NCBI RefSeq assembly: GCF_002901445.1
Contig: NZ_PPPD01000004.1
Coordinates: 62,001 to 126,000 of the forward strand
Direction: 5' to 3'
DNA from: Deinococcus koreensis
Lineage (GTDB): Bacteria > Deinococcota > Deinococci > Deinococcales > Deinococcaceae
Length of the DNA: 64,000 nucleotides
A program made the translations under genes and the position numbers. Positions 55,765 to 64,000 of the stretch are shown piece by piece. The notes under the pieces were generated by a model. The model saw nothing but the letters and a program-made list of their open reading frames with translations. It did no database searches and was not told the DNA's origin. Each line of letters starts with the position of its first letter. Positions within the stretch are counted from its first letter, which is position 1.

Positions 55765-55900
55765 CCCTCCGCCCTACCTTCGCTTCTTGCCCCCCGCCCT
55801 GACCACGGCGGCGGCCGGGCCAGGCGGGGCACCCTGTGACGCGGCCAAGCCGTCTGCCCGTCACGGTGGCGCTGATGGCCAGGGCGCCGACTCCCGTCAT
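55765..55900 (+). repeat. Dispersed repeat, copy B
   Basis: CTACCTTCGCTTCT... and CGTCACGGTGGCGCTGATGGCCAGGGCGCC correspond in order to copy A at 50930-51060. It lies between the pseudokinase and the TetR gene, where no CDS is supported. Confidence 0.4.
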
Positions 55901-55908
55901 CCTCGCCA

Positions 55909-56469
55909 TCACGCTTCAGCCCCCAGTGTGCTGTCCCGCAACTCCTCCACACTGCGCCGGAAGAGCTCCGGGTCACCCAGCACCCGGGCGACGGTATACG
56001 CCCCCTGAATCTCCAGGAAGATGGAGCTCCGGATTCCGGCGGCGCTCGCCTGAGTGGCCACCGCGTCCTGATAGGCGAGCACGATCCCGGCGGCCCGGGG
56101 CGCGGCCGGGTCACCCAGGGCACGCAGTTCGGCCGCCAGGGTGCCGAAGGGACAGCCAGCGTCGGCGGCGCCAGCGGGATCTTCGAGCAGCCACGCAAAG
56201 TAGCCGGCCAGCCAGGTGCGGGGCTCCAGGGGTGCGAGCCGCCCGAGCAGCGCCCGCAACTCCCGCTCGCACTCGTCCAGCACTGCCAGTACGAGTTCCT
56301 CCCGGGTTTTGACGTGGTAGTAGAGGTTGCCCAGTCGGAGGCCGGCCTCCTGGGCGACATCCCTCAGGGTGGTGCCGCCGATGGCCCGCCGCCGGTAACA
56401 CCGCAGGGCGGCCTGGATGATCTGCGCGCGTGTGCTGGGCTGGCCCGTCTCCATGGGCCAAGATGTCAT
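55909..56469 (-). CDS. TetR-family repressor
   Basis: 186 residues from ATG 56469 (or 56454). The DNA-binding domain is clear: TRAQIIQAALRCYRRRAIGGTTLRDVAQEAGLRLGNLYYHVKTREELVLAVL. The C-terminal ligand domain (FGTLAAELRALGDPAAPRAAGIVLAYQDAV) is of the type found in small-drug-responsive regulators. It is divergent from the alpha/beta hydrolase at 56584 across a 114-bp gap containing a TCAGTCAGAAGGTTGACTGA near-palindrome, a plausible shared operator. Confidence 0.88.
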   Translation of the reverse strand: MTSWPMETGQPSTRAQIIQAALRCYRRRAIGGTTLRDVAQEAGLRLGNLYYHVKTREELVLAVLDECERELRALLGRLAPLEPRTWLAGYFAWLLEDPAGAADAGCPFGTLAAELRALGDPAAPRAAGIVLAYQDAVATQASAAGIRSSIFLEIQGAYTVARVLGDPELFRRSVEELRDSTLGAEA

Positions 56470-56502
56470 GAAGTCCGGCAGAACCGCACGTCCCTCTGTC
56501 CC

Positions 56503-56530
56503 TCTACGCTCAGTCAGAAGGTTGACTGAA
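56503..56530. promoter_or_regulatory. Candidate TetR operator
   Basis: In the divergent gap, TCAGTCAGAAGGTTGACTGA (about 56511-56530) is an imperfect palindrome (TCAGTCA / TTGACTGA). Placement between the repressor and its divergent neighbour is typical of TetR autoregulation. Confidence 0.45.
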
Positions 56531-56583
56531 TGGAGCAGTGAGGGGTTCGGCGCCGCATCTGAGCGCCGGGCAAGGGAGCACGC

Positions 56584-57468
56584 ATGAAGCACGGCATCTT
56601 GGTGACAGTGATGGTGGGACTGGTCTCTGGACTCGCGCAGGCGGGGGGAGCACAGGGTGAGCGGTCGGAGGGGATGCTGGACGTGAACGGCGCCCGTATT
56701 CATTACGTCTCGCAGGGCAGCGGCACGCCGATCTTGCTGATCCACGGGTATCCCCTCTCCGGCGAGCTGTTCGCCCGCAACCGTGACGCCCTGGCGGCCG
56801 CCGGTTACCGCGTCATCACCATCGACCTGCGAGGGTTTGGCCAGAGCAGCGCCCCAGCAGGCGATCCCGGCAGCCTGTCCACCTACGCCAAGGACGCCCT
56901 GGCCGTGCTGGATCAGCTGAACGTGCCCAGGGCGATTATCGGCGGCATGAGCATGGGCGGCCCGATCACCTTCGAGCTGTGGCGCACGGCGCCCGAGCGT
57001 TTCCTGGGCATGATCCTGATCAATACGCTGGCCAACCCCGCCGGGATCGTGGAGCAGAACATCTGGAAGGGCATGGCGCAAAAAGCCAGCACCTTCGGCC
57101 CGCAGTCGCTGGCGCCCGAACTGCTCAAGGACATGCTCACGGGCGAGACCCGTGTGCGCCGCCCGGCCGACGCGGCCTTCCTGACCGGCATCGTGAGTCA
57201 GGCCAGTGTGGCCGGGGACGTGGCGGGCGCGAACGTGCTGGCGACCCGGCCGGACTCCATCCCTACCCTGAAGACCATCACGGTGCCCACCCTGATCCTG
57301 GAGGGCCTGGAGGACACGGTATACCCGCCGGAATTCAGTCAGAAGATGCAGCAGAACATCGCGGGCTCCAAGCTGGTGATCGTTCCGGGCACGGCGCATG
57401 CGGCCATCTTCGAGAAGGCGGACGCCATGAATGCCGCGATCATCGCCTGGGCGAAGACCATCCGCTAG
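56584..57468 (+). CDS. Exported alpha/beta hydrolase
   Basis: 294 residues with a signal peptide (ILVTVMVGLVSGLAQA). Oxyanion region LLIHGYPLSGE, nucleophile elbow GGMSMGGP (Ser), acid EGLEDTVYPP (Asp) and His in VPGTAHAAIFEK complete the triad. Similar to epoxide hydrolase/haloperoxidase-like enzymes of the superfamily; the substrate is unknown. It is divergent from a TetR regulator and so is probably induced by a small molecule. Confidence 0.88.
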   Translation: MKHGILVTVMVGLVSGLAQAGGAQGERSEGMLDVNGARIHYVSQGSGTPILLIHGYPLSGELFARNRDALAAAGYRVITIDLRGFGQSSAPAGDPGSLSTYAKDALAVLDQLNVPRAIIGGMSMGGPITFELWRTAPERFLGMILINTLANPAGIVEQNIWKGMAQKASTFGPQSLAPELLKDMLTGETRVRRPADAAFLTGIVSQASVAGDVAGANVLATRPDSIPTLKTITVPTLILEGLEDTVYPPEFSQKMQQNIAGSKLVIVPGTAHAAIFEKADAMNAAIIAWAKTIR

Positions 57469-57472
57469 GGTG

Positions 57473-57772
57473 ATGGCCATGGGGGCGCTTCCTGTCCCTG
57501 ATCCGGTGCCCACACGCTGGGCTGGACAGGAGGACGCCGCCGTCCTGGGTGGGCTGGCCCAGCAGGATGAGGCCGCCATGCGCGAACTGCACCGGCGCTA
57601 CGCCCCCGCACTCTATGCCCTGGCTCACCGGGCCCAGGTCATTGATCCCGATCGGTGCGTTCAAGACGCCTTCATGGCGATCTGGCGGCACGCGGAGTGC
57701 CACTCCCGGAGCCGTTTCGACGGCCGCACCTGGATGCTGATCCTGGCCCACCAATCGCTGCGCACCGGCTGA
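57473..57772 (+). CDS. Sigma-70 region-2-only protein
   Basis: About 99 residues. The sequence (DAAVLGGLAQQDEAAMRELHRRYAPALYALAHRAQVIDPDRCVQDAFMAIWRHA) is ECF sigma region 2, but the gene stops at LILAHQSLRTG, where region 2 ends. No region 4 is found in any frame downstream. It begins 5 bp after the hydrolase stop, so the two are probably co-transcribed. It is either a truncated sigma gene or a small protein that binds core polymerase or an anti-sigma factor. Confidence 0.6.
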   Translation: MAMGALPVPDPVPTRWAGQEDAAVLGGLAQQDEAAMRELHRRYAPALYALAHRAQVIDPDRCVQDAFMAIWRHAECHSRSRFDGRTWMLILAHQSLRTG

Positions 57773-57904
57773 ACGGCGAATGGCGCCTCAGCATCCCCTC
57801 CAGACCCTCATCCGCCTTCCTTCATCACCCGTCCGTCCGCCGGGGCTGTGTCCTCACTTTCCCACGTCGTCCTGCACCCTGTCGGACACGTTTCAAAGGA
57901 CACC

Positions 57905-58489
57905 ATGACCAAGCCTGAATCTGCCAATGACACCACCGATCGCCGCACCGTTTTAGGACGCCTGACCGCCGCCGGTTTGGGCCTGGGCCTGCTGGGTCTG
58001 GGCACGTCCGCGCGGGCCGGCGGCGCCGGCACGGCCATGAAGACCGGGATGACGGAAAAGGACTTCCGCATGGGCGTCATCGGGCCGGCCACCCTCTCCA
58101 GGATGGTCAGTCAGCTGGCGGTGGAGCGGGCCACCAACGCGAACGCCCGCGAGTTCGCCCGCTTCGAGCTGCGCGAGGCCATCGCCGTGACCACGGTGCT
58201 CAGGGAACTGAAGACCCCGGTGCTGCCGATGAACGCTCAGGCGCGGGCCACCCTGACAAAGATTGAAACGGCGGCGCCGGGACTGGACTTCGACCGGGCC
58301 TACATCACGGCCCAGTATGAGAACCACGTCTTCCTGCGTGACCTGGCCACCGCGTACCTGGCCAACACCACCCCGAGCGAGCCGACCTTTCCCGAGCAGC
58401 AGGGGCGGCACCTGGCCACGCTGGCCCTCAACCAGTTCACCGAACACGTCGAGCTGACGGCCCGCATCCTGCGCGAACTCGGGAGCTGA
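57905..58489 (+). CDS. Exported DUF4142 (ferritin-like) protein
   Basis: 194 residues with AAGGA before the ATG. The N-terminus has a twin-arginine-like signal (DRRTVLGRLTAAGLGLGLLGL). The mature part has four-helix features of DUF4142 (MVSQLAVERATNANAREFARFELREAIAVTTVL, FDRAYITAQYENHVFLRDLATAYL, LALNQFTEHVELTARIL). The function of the family is unproven; members are exported and ferritin-like by pattern. It lies downstream of the sigma region-2 ORF. Confidence 0.75.
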   Translation: MTKPESANDTTDRRTVLGRLTAAGLGLGLLGLGTSARAGGAGTAMKTGMTEKDFRMGVIGPATLSRMVSQLAVERATNANAREFARFELREAIAVTTVLRELKTPVLPMNAQARATLTKIETAAPGLDFDRAYITAQYENHVFLRDLATAYLANTTPSEPTFPEQQGRHLATLALNQFTEHVELTARILRELGS

Positions 58490-58845
58490 GCGGCGTCTGA
58501 GGGTTCTCCCGGATTGACCCGCCCCTCGCTGCTCTCCGCATCGTCCAGCGCCCCCCTCTGTGCCGGAGCCAGCCCCGTCTGCCGCGTTCCCGGGACAAGG
58601 TCAACGAGAAGACCGCGCCCTCGCCCGCTGAGGGGTAACGGCAATCATGCGCCCAATCCCTAAAGAGAGAGGCGAGCAGTGGTCGGGGTCAACCGCGTCT
58701 GCCCTCCTGGTACAGCCCAAGTTCACCAGACATCACACCCGACGTGACCACCGACCCGGGCGACGGCCCGCCGGAACCCTCCTCTTCTGAACCTGACCAC
58801 GGTTCCGGCCTGGCACCTGAACACCCTGTTTTCAAGGAGCGTCCC

Positions 58846-59634
58846 ATGCGCATATCCCCCGTTCTGCTCGGCATTATCGGTGCCCTGACCCTCTCCAGCT
58901 GCGCCCTGAGCGCCTCCCCCAAGCGCACCTCGCAGACCTATGTGCTCGTTCACGGCGCGCTGCTGGGTGAATTCTCCTGGAACCGCGTCGAGCGCCGTCT
59001 GGTCGCCAACGGCCACACCGTCATCACGCTCGATCTGCCCGGTCACGGCGCCGATCAGACGCCCGTGGAGCAGCTCAGCCTGAACGGCTACCGCGACGCC
59101 GTGGTAAAGGCCATCGGAGACCAGACGAACGTCGTGCTGGTCGGTCACAGCTTTGGTGGCATGGTCGTGTCCCAGGTCGCCGAGGCCATTCCCAGCAAGA
59201 TCTCTAAGCTGGTGTACCTCGCGGCCCTGATTCCCCAAAGCGGCGAGAGCGCCAACGACCTCGCCGGCCGCGACAAGGACTCGCTGTTCGGCAAGTACGT
59301 GATGCCCACGCCGACGGCGCTGGTGTTCAGCCCGGACGGCCTCGGGCCGGTGTTCTGCAACGACTGCAGTGCCGACGACGTGGTCATGCTCCGGGCCAAG
59401 TTGCGCCCCGAGCCGCTGGCTCCCTTTGCCACCCCCGTGACCCTGACGGCGGCGAACTACGGCTCGGTGCGCAAGTACGATGTCCTGACAAAGCAGGACA
59501 GAGCAGTCAGTTACGCCTTCCAGAAGACCCTGCAGGCGCGGCTGAACTTCGTCAAGAGCGTGGAACTGGACACCGGGCACCTGCCCTTCTTCTCGCGGCC
59601 CGATGAACTTGCAAAGGTGCTCGAAGGGCTCTGA
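58846..59634 (+). CDS. Alpha/beta hydrolase lipoprotein (esterase-like)
   Basis: 262 residues from ATG 58846 with AAGGAG 7 bp upstream. Lipobox LTLSSCALS. Hydrolase motifs: YVLVHGALLGEFSWNRV, LDLPGHGADQTPVEQLSLNGY, nucleophile VGHSFGGMV and His in ELDTGHLPFFSRPDELAKVL. The arrangement resembles methyl-ester esterases of the hydroxynitrile-lyase/salicylate-esterase group. It is probably anchored to the membrane surface; the substrate is unknown. Earlier in-frame codons lack a signal sequence and were not used. Confidence 0.85.
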   Translation: MRISPVLLGIIGALTLSSCALSASPKRTSQTYVLVHGALLGEFSWNRVERRLVANGHTVITLDLPGHGADQTPVEQLSLNGYRDAVVKAIGDQTNVVLVGHSFGGMVVSQVAEAIPSKISKLVYLAALIPQSGESANDLAGRDKDSLFGKYVMPTPTALVFSPDGLGPVFCNDCSADDVVMLRAKLRPEPLAPFATPVTLTAANYGSVRKYDVLTKQDRAVSYAFQKTLQARLNFVKSVELDTGHLPFFSRPDELAKVLEGL

Positions 59635-59821
59635 GCTGGGGTGGGGCTCCCATTCCCTCCTCATGGGGTATGAGGTCAGCGCCCGAGAAACCGGGGCATC
59701 AACGCCTGGCTCGCCGCTCGGGTGGGCGAGGGTCAGGCGGCTGGAGCCGTGACCGTCAACTCCTCAGCTCGGAAAGCGTCGCATCTACCGGAACGGGAAG
59801 CCGCTCAAGTGCACGCTCCTG

Positions 59822-60040
59822 TCACTCCCCCACGTCCAGATTTCGCGAACGCACCACGTGTGGCGGCCCAGCCAGCCACGTTTCAAAGCTCGCACTGAAC
59901 ACGCGGTAGTGCCCACTCTGCCCATGGGCCTGCATCGCCGCGTCGTCCACAAAACGCAGGCGCTGACTGGGCCGCCAGCACTCTGTCGCCCCGCGTCCGG
60001 TCACCGCCTCCAGCCCTGCTACGATGTGGGGCAGGTTCAT
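59822..60040 (-). CDS. Small protein, divergent from sensor kinase
   Basis: 72 residues (MNLPHIVAGLEAVTGRG, RLRFVDDAAMQAHGQSGHYRVFSASFETWLAGPP). The ATG at 60040 is preceded on its strand by GGGAG, 6 bp away. The sequence looks protein-like with balanced composition but is not recognised. Its start codon is only 2 bp from that of the kinase on the other strand, so the two leaders must overlap. Confidence 0.45.
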   Translation of the reverse strand: MNLPHIVAGLEAVTGRGATECWRPSQRLRFVDDAAMQAHGQSGHYRVFSASFETWLAGPPHVVRSRNLDVGE

Positions 60041-60042
60041 CC

Positions 60043-62559
60043 ATGCTCCCGTCCCCTCACCCCGCTGCTGCGCTGACCCTGCTGGACGCGCTGCCCGATC
60101 CCCTGATCACGGTGGACGGGGCTGGCCGCGTCGTGACAGTGAATCAGGCGGGGGCGAAGCTGCTGGGTGAGGCGTCTGCGGCCCTCGTGCACCGCCCGCT
60201 GCTGGACGTGCTGCTGGCCGCTGGACTGGTGTTTCTGCGCCCAGACGGCGCCGCCACCGGACAGCCGCTCCCCCCTGAGTTCGAGCTGCGCGACCGGGCG
60301 GCGCAGCGCTGGTGGTCGGGACGCACGTTTCCCCATGGCGATGGTCTCGCGGTGCAGCTGCAGGACATCACGGAACGCCGGCGGGCGCGGGGCCGGCGCG
60401 AGGCCCTCCTGAGCGTCACGCTGGCGCTGGGGGGGACGACCACGGGTGAGGAGGTCGTCCGGGCCGCGCTGCAGGTCGCCCTGCCGGCCGTGGGCGCGGC
60501 CGCCGGCGCGGTGCTGCGCCTGACCCCGGACGGCGAGGCGCTGGAGATCATGGGCGCGCAGGGCTACCCGGGCGACGTGCTCGCCCGCTGGAAGCGGATT
60601 GGGCTGGATCACCCCTTCCCCGCGCTGGAGGCCTGGCGCCGCCAGACGCCAGTGTACCTGCGAATCGCCGACCAGCCGGCCCCCTTCCCGGTGCCGCCGG
60701 AAGACCGCCGTCCCACCACCCGGGCACTGGCCGCCCTGCCGCTGCGCTCGGAAGGGGCCATGGTGGGCGTGCTGGCCCTGTCATTTGACTTCGAACCCAC
60801 CTTCAATGAGTCCGAACGGGATTTTCTCGAACTGCTCGCCGGCCAGGTCGCGCAGGCGCTCGGACGGGCCCAGTGGCTGGGCGAACGCGAGGGGCTGGCC
60901 CGGCAGCGCGAGCGCGCCTTGAACGAGCTGACCCGGGAACGCGCCCGGCTCGCGGCCATCCTCGACCAGATGCCGGTGGCGCTGTGGGTGGCCGAGCTGC
61001 CCGGCGGCCGCTTAATCGGCGGGAACGCGGCCATCGACCGCGAGCTGGGGTTGAGCTTCCTCCCCGCCGAGAGCACCGAGGAGTACGCGGTATACACCGG
61101 CTTTCATCCTGACGGGCGACCGTACGCCGCTCACGAGTGGCCGATGGCCCGCACCCTCCGTACCGGCGAGGCGGTGACGGGCGAGGAGATCGAGATGGAG
61201 CGCAAGGATGGGACTCGTCTGCGCGCCCGCTTCTCCACCGCCATCATCCACGACGCGGACGGCACGCCGGCGCTGGCGGTGGTCAGCGGCACGGACATCA
61301 CCCAGCTTCACGATCTGAACGTGCGCCTGGAGGCGCTGGTGGAGCACCGCACCGCCGCGCTGGACGCCTTTGTGCAGTTCACCGAGGCGGCCGCGACGAC
61401 CACCGATGGCCTGACCCTGGCCGGGGTGGCGGTGGGGGTGCTGCGGGCCGCGCTGGGGGAGGTCAGCGTGGCGTACTACCTCCGCTCGGGCGACCTCTGG
61501 CAGGCCCGGGTGCTCTCCGACGACTTTGCCCCGGAGGTGGCGGCGGCGCTGCGCGCGGGCGTCTCCGTGGACAGCCCCAGCTATGCCCAGGCTGCGCGTT
61601 CGGGCGAGCCCGTCTTCGTGGCCGGCTGGGACGCCGCCGCGCAGGGCGTGGCGGTCACAGAGTCCTACAGCGCCGGCGCCTTCTTCCCCTGCGTGGTGGC
61701 CGGTCAGACAGTTGGGCTCCTGGCTGTGGGCAGCCAGCAGGCGCAGGCCTTCACCGAGCGGGAGTGCGGGGTCATTCGCGCGGTGGGTCGCTCGCTGACC
61801 CTGGCGCTGGATCGCGCCGAGCAGGCTGGGGCGCTGCGCTCACAGCGCGACGCCCTGGACGAGCGCGCCCGGGCCCTGAGTGCGGCCAACGAGCAGCTCG
61901 ACGCCTTCGCGCTCTCGGTCTCGCACGACCTGCGCACCCCCGTGCGCCACATCCTGGGCTTCACCGAGTTGCTGAGCCGGAATCTGGGCGGGAGTCTGGA
62001 CGGGCGCGACCGGCGGCATCTGGGCGTGATCGGGGAGGCGGCCGGGCGGATGAACGCCCTGATCGACGCGTTGCTGGCCTTCTCGCGCACCGCCCGGCAT
62101 CCCCTGACGCGCCAGGCGGTCAATCTGGGCGCGCTGGTGGCCAGCGTCCAGGCGGAGGTGTCGCAAGATCAGACAGGGCAGGCGGCGCAGTGGCTGATCG
62201 GAGATCTGCCCACCGTGCCCGGTGACGCGGCCCTCCTGCGCCAGGTGCTGGTGAACCTGCTGGGAAACGCCCTGAAGTACAGCCGTACGCGCGCCCCGGC
62301 CCGCATCGAGGTCTGGGCGGAAAGGCAGCCGGAGCACTGGCTGATCGGTGTCCGGGACAACGGCGTCGGCTTTGACCCCCAGTATGGAGGTCGGCTCTTC
62401 GGGGTCTTCCAGCGGCTGCATCCCGAGTCGGAATTCGAGGGTATCGGCGTCGGACTTGCCAACGTGCGCCGCATCGTCGAGCGGCACGGCGGTGAGGTCT
62501 GGGCGCAAGGGGTGCCTGGCGAGGGCGCCACCCTGCGGTTTACCCTCCCCCGGACGTGA
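60043..62559 (+). CDS. PAS/GAF sensor histidine kinase
   Basis: 838 residues. Domains: PAS (~1-118), GAF (~125-285), PAS (~300-425), GAF (~440-600) of the same A type as in the 34.9-kb kinase (FVQFTEAAATTTDGL, AVTESYSAGAFFP), then HisKA VSHDLRTPVRHILGF (His628) and an intact ATPase domain (LVNLLGNALKYS, DNGVGFDPQYGGRLFGVFQRLH, GIGVGLANVRRIVERHGG). Cytosolic, with no membrane helix. A receiver partner is not adjacent; the single-domain receiver at 33.4 kb is a candidate. GGGGCAGG lies 7 bp before the ATG. Confidence 0.92.
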   Translation: MLPSPHPAAALTLLDALPDPLITVDGAGRVVTVNQAGAKLLGEASAALVHRPLLDVLLAAGLVFLRPDGAATGQPLPPEFELRDRAAQRWWSGRTFPHGDGLAVQLQDITERRRARGRREALLSVTLALGGTTTGEEVVRAALQVALPAVGAAAGAVLRLTPDGEALEIMGAQGYPGDVLARWKRIGLDHPFPALEAWRRQTPVYLRIADQPAPFPVPPEDRRPTTRALAALPLRSEGAMVGVLALSFDFEPTFNESERDFLELLAGQVAQALGRAQWLGEREGLARQRERALNELTRERARLAAILDQMPVALWVAELPGGRLIGGNAAIDRELGLSFLPAESTEEYAVYTGFHPDGRPYAAHEWPMARTLRTGEAVTGEEIEMERKDGTRLRARFSTAIIHDADGTPALAVVSGTDITQLHDLNVRLEALVEHRTAALDAFVQFTEAAATTTDGLTLAGVAVGVLRAALGEVSVAYYLRSGDLWQARVLSDDFAPEVAAALRAGVSVDSPSYAQAARSGEPVFVAGWDAAAQGVAVTESYSAGAFFPCVVAGQTVGLLAVGSQQAQAFTERECGVIRAVGRSLTLALDRAEQAGALRSQRDALDERARALSAANEQLDAFALSVSHDLRTPVRHILGFTELLSRNLGGSLDGRDRRHLGVIGEAAGRMNALIDALLAFSRTARHPLTRQAVNLGALVASVQAEVSQDQTGQAAQWLIGDLPTVPGDAALLRQVLVNLLGNALKYSRTRAPARIEVWAERQPEHWLIGVRDNGVGFDPQYGGRLFGVFQRLHPESEFEGIGVGLANVRRIVERHGGEVWAQGVPGEGATLRFTLPRT

Positions 62560-62659
62560 GGGAGGGATCAGCGCGGATGTTGAAACAACCGGGGTCGGGA
62601 TGCGTGGCGCTCACCCCCGGCGCCGTGGCCGGCCGGGCCGCCCCCCTGTCTGTGCGGGA

Positions 62660-63468
62660 GTTGTGGCAAGTTATTGACGTCAGGGCTATGAAAGTGCCTC
62701 AGTGACGCAGGCGGCCTGAACTTCAGGCCGCTTCCTGTACCACTGTGCGCCAGACGTCGAACGCCTGTTTCTGGTGGTGACGACGGTGATGAGCAGGAAC
62801 AGTACAGCGGGCCGGGTGGTGCAGATTCGTGATGCGGGCGTGCAGGTCGAGGAATCCTTGTGCTCGTCGTCTTGACCTGAACCCGCGTTGCTGACGCTCC
62901 TGTCGGCGTGTGGGACGATGGGACTGCTCCATCAGGTTGTTGCAACGGGCCGTGGACACGACTTGGATGTGCTCCACACCGTGAAGCACGGGAATTGTGC
63001 GCAGGGCAGCACCGTAACTCCACAGCTTGTCGGTGTGCACCGTGACGGGGACGCCATATTCACCCAGCAGCCGGACGAAGAAGGACTTGGCCGCTTCAGT
63101 GTCCCGGTGACGCTGCAGGAAAACGTCCAGCACAACGCCGTGCTCATCGACGGCCCGCCACAACCAGTGGGTGACGCCACCGACATCCACGTGCATTTCG
63201 TCGAGATGCCACCGGGAACCCCGTCGGGGTTCCCGGTGGCGCAGTCCCTGGGCAAACAGGTCGCTGAACTTGATGCACCACGTGCGAATGGATTCGCGGG
63301 TGACGGCAATTCCGCGCTCCAGTAAGAGGTTCTCAACGTCCCGATAACTCAGCGTGAATCGGTGGTAGAGCCAGACGGCATACCCGATGACCTCAAGCGG
63401 GAACCGGTAGCCGGGAAGCTTGTGACCACTCAACACCGCGCCACCCTACCAAACCAACTTGCCACAAC
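62660..63468 (-). mobile_element. IS6-family insertion sequence
   Basis: Perfect 13-bp inverted repeats (GTTGTGGCAAGTT at 62660-62672 and its complement at 63456-63468) enclose one transposase gene. No 8-bp target duplication was seen at the edges, consistent with IS6-type replicative events or later rearrangement. Confidence 0.82.
62723..63436 (-). CDS. IS6-family transposase
   Basis: 237 residues, normal for IS6. Helix-turn-helix YRDVENLLLERGIAVTRESIRTW; DDE residues in WHLDEMHVDVGG, VHTDKLWSYGA and the Glu of NNLMEQSHRPTRRQERQQRGF. It catalyses replicative transposition. The frame is intact. Confidence 0.93.
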   Translation of the reverse strand: MLSGHKLPGYRFPLEVIGYAVWLYHRFTLSYRDVENLLLERGIAVTRESIRTWCIKFSDLFAQGLRHREPRRGSRWHLDEMHVDVGGVTHWLWRAVDEHGVVLDVFLQRHRDTEAAKSFFVRLLGEYGVPVTVHTDKLWSYGAALRTIPVLHGVEHIQVVSTARCNNLMEQSHRPTRRQERQQRGFRSRRRAQGFLDLHARITNLHHPARCTVPAHHRRHHQKQAFDVWRTVVQEAA

Positions 63469-63493
63469 CGTGTCGGTACTTTCCGGCCCGAAC

Positions 63494-63617
63494 CACGCAA
63501 AGGTGTCGGTAGTCGACGCCTGAACCGCGAGATGCCGGAATACGCGAGTGACACAGTATTTTTTGCCATATTTCGAACTGGAGCCCAGCCGGGTCACGCA
63601 AAGGTGTCGGTAGTCGA
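63494..63617. repeat. Pair of 23-bp direct repeats
   Basis: CACGCAAAGGTGTCGGTAGTCGA occurs at 63494-63516 and again at 63595-63617, 101 bp apart. The second copy is the 3' end of the gene below; the first looks like a duplicated gene tail. A partial third (GTGTCGGTA) lies at 63470. Confidence 0.6.
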
Positions 63618-63995
63618 AACCGCCCGGATTCGGCTTTCAAGGTGGCGCGTCACGAAAAACTGGCAGACGTCCCAGGCCACCTCCACCTTCAGTCGGCCGG
63701 AGATTTTGTGGCGGGTACCCATGACCTGGATGGCGTAGTCCTCCAACCTCTCGGGATGGGGGAAGGCCGAGAAGGTCAGGGCTGGGGTGTCTGCGAGTCC
63801 GCTTTTGGCGGGGAAACGCTCGTACAGCAGTGGGAGTACCACGCTCGCATAGCAGGTCTGTGAGCTGTAAACACAGTCGAGAACGGCGTACACGCCACTG
63901 GGTCAGGGCTGTCACTCTGGATCGGGTTGAATGGCCTCGGTGCGCACGAACTCACGTAGGTCATGCACGAGCGGCTCAAAAGCGGGGCAGGTCAT
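63594..63995 (-). pseudogene. Unknown gene interrupted by two in-frame TGA codons
   Basis: From ATG 63995 the frame encodes MTCPAFEPLVHDLREFVRTE and meets TGA at 63914-63912, then a second TGA three codons later. It continues in the same frame as GVYAVLDCVYSSQTCYASVVLPLLYERF ... VAWDVCQFFVTRHLESRIRA to the stop at 63594. The continuity across both TGAs suggests one gene of about 133 codons with two CGA-to-TGA changes; alternatively translation restarts at GTG 63893. The 5' end may extend beyond the window. The family is not recognised. Confidence 0.45.
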
Positions 63996-64000
63996 GCATC

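Noticed and set aside
54870..56360. Minus-strand frame spanning the pseudokinase and TetR regions
   Set aside because: It is a shadow of two supported genes on different frames.

Overview
The window looks like part of a plasmid or megaplasmid from a Deinococcus-type bacterium. The basis is a high-GC backbone, an iteron origin with an RPA-type initiator, a mobilisation module, long GAF/PAS sensor kinases, CHRD-domain secreted proteins, many GTG starts with GTGA/ATGA overlaps, and several insertion sequences. The genus is inferred from gene content and style, not from a marker gene.

Layout. 1-1.4 kb: the 3' part of an AlkA-like glycosylase and an unknown gene. 1.4-7.1 kb: a single-chain type IIL (MmeI-like) restriction-modification enzyme preceded by a frame-broken ribbon-helix-helix gene, then an AT-rich insert with a DUF2971 protein and an unknown 274-residue protein. 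7.1-9.05 kb: an IS701-family element. 9.05-16.8 kb (minus strand): a mobilisation region with an RHH accessory protein, a compact HUH relaxase, a VirD4-like coupling protein and secreted proteins of unknown role, nearly all with overlapping start/stop codons. 17.1-19.1 kb: ten iterons and the replication initiator. 20.3-24.7 kb: a very large lipoprotein whose middle resembles the pore-forming region of anthrax protective antigen. 24.8-27.9 kb: a LuxR-type regulator, a ZIP transporter and small proteins. 27.9-29.9 kb: a decayed Tn3-family transposon. 30-33 kb: CHRD/cupredoxin secreted proteins and an ECF sigma/anti-sigma pair. 33.3-39.7 kb: a response regulator and a 1575-residue kinase with an alternating GAF array.

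40.6-47.4 kb: a cobalamin riboswitch followed by seven B12 uptake/salvage genes (btuF, cobO, cobD, cobC, cobQ, cobU, cobT), which would take up corrinoid, adenosylate it and build and activate the lower-loop precursors. cobS and the BtuCD permease are not in the window. An IS110 element with a nonsense mutation sits directly after cobT, followed by fragments of an integrase and an HD-GYP gene. 51.3-55.7 kb: a frameshifted response regulator, a degenerate CheB-like protein and a PAS/GAF kinase lacking its catalytic residues. 55.9-59.6 kb: a TetR regulator, two exported alpha/beta hydrolases, a sigma region-2-only ORF and a DUF4142 protein. 60-62.6 kb: a third sensor kinase. 62.6-64 kb: an IS6-family element and a gene broken by TGA codons.

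The sensory genes (three large kinase-like proteins and two single-domain receivers) suggest a signalling-rich accessory replicon. The most unusual items are the protective-antigen-like lipoprotein, the alternating GAF array, the CheB/pseudokinase pair and the AT-rich insert next to the restriction enzyme.
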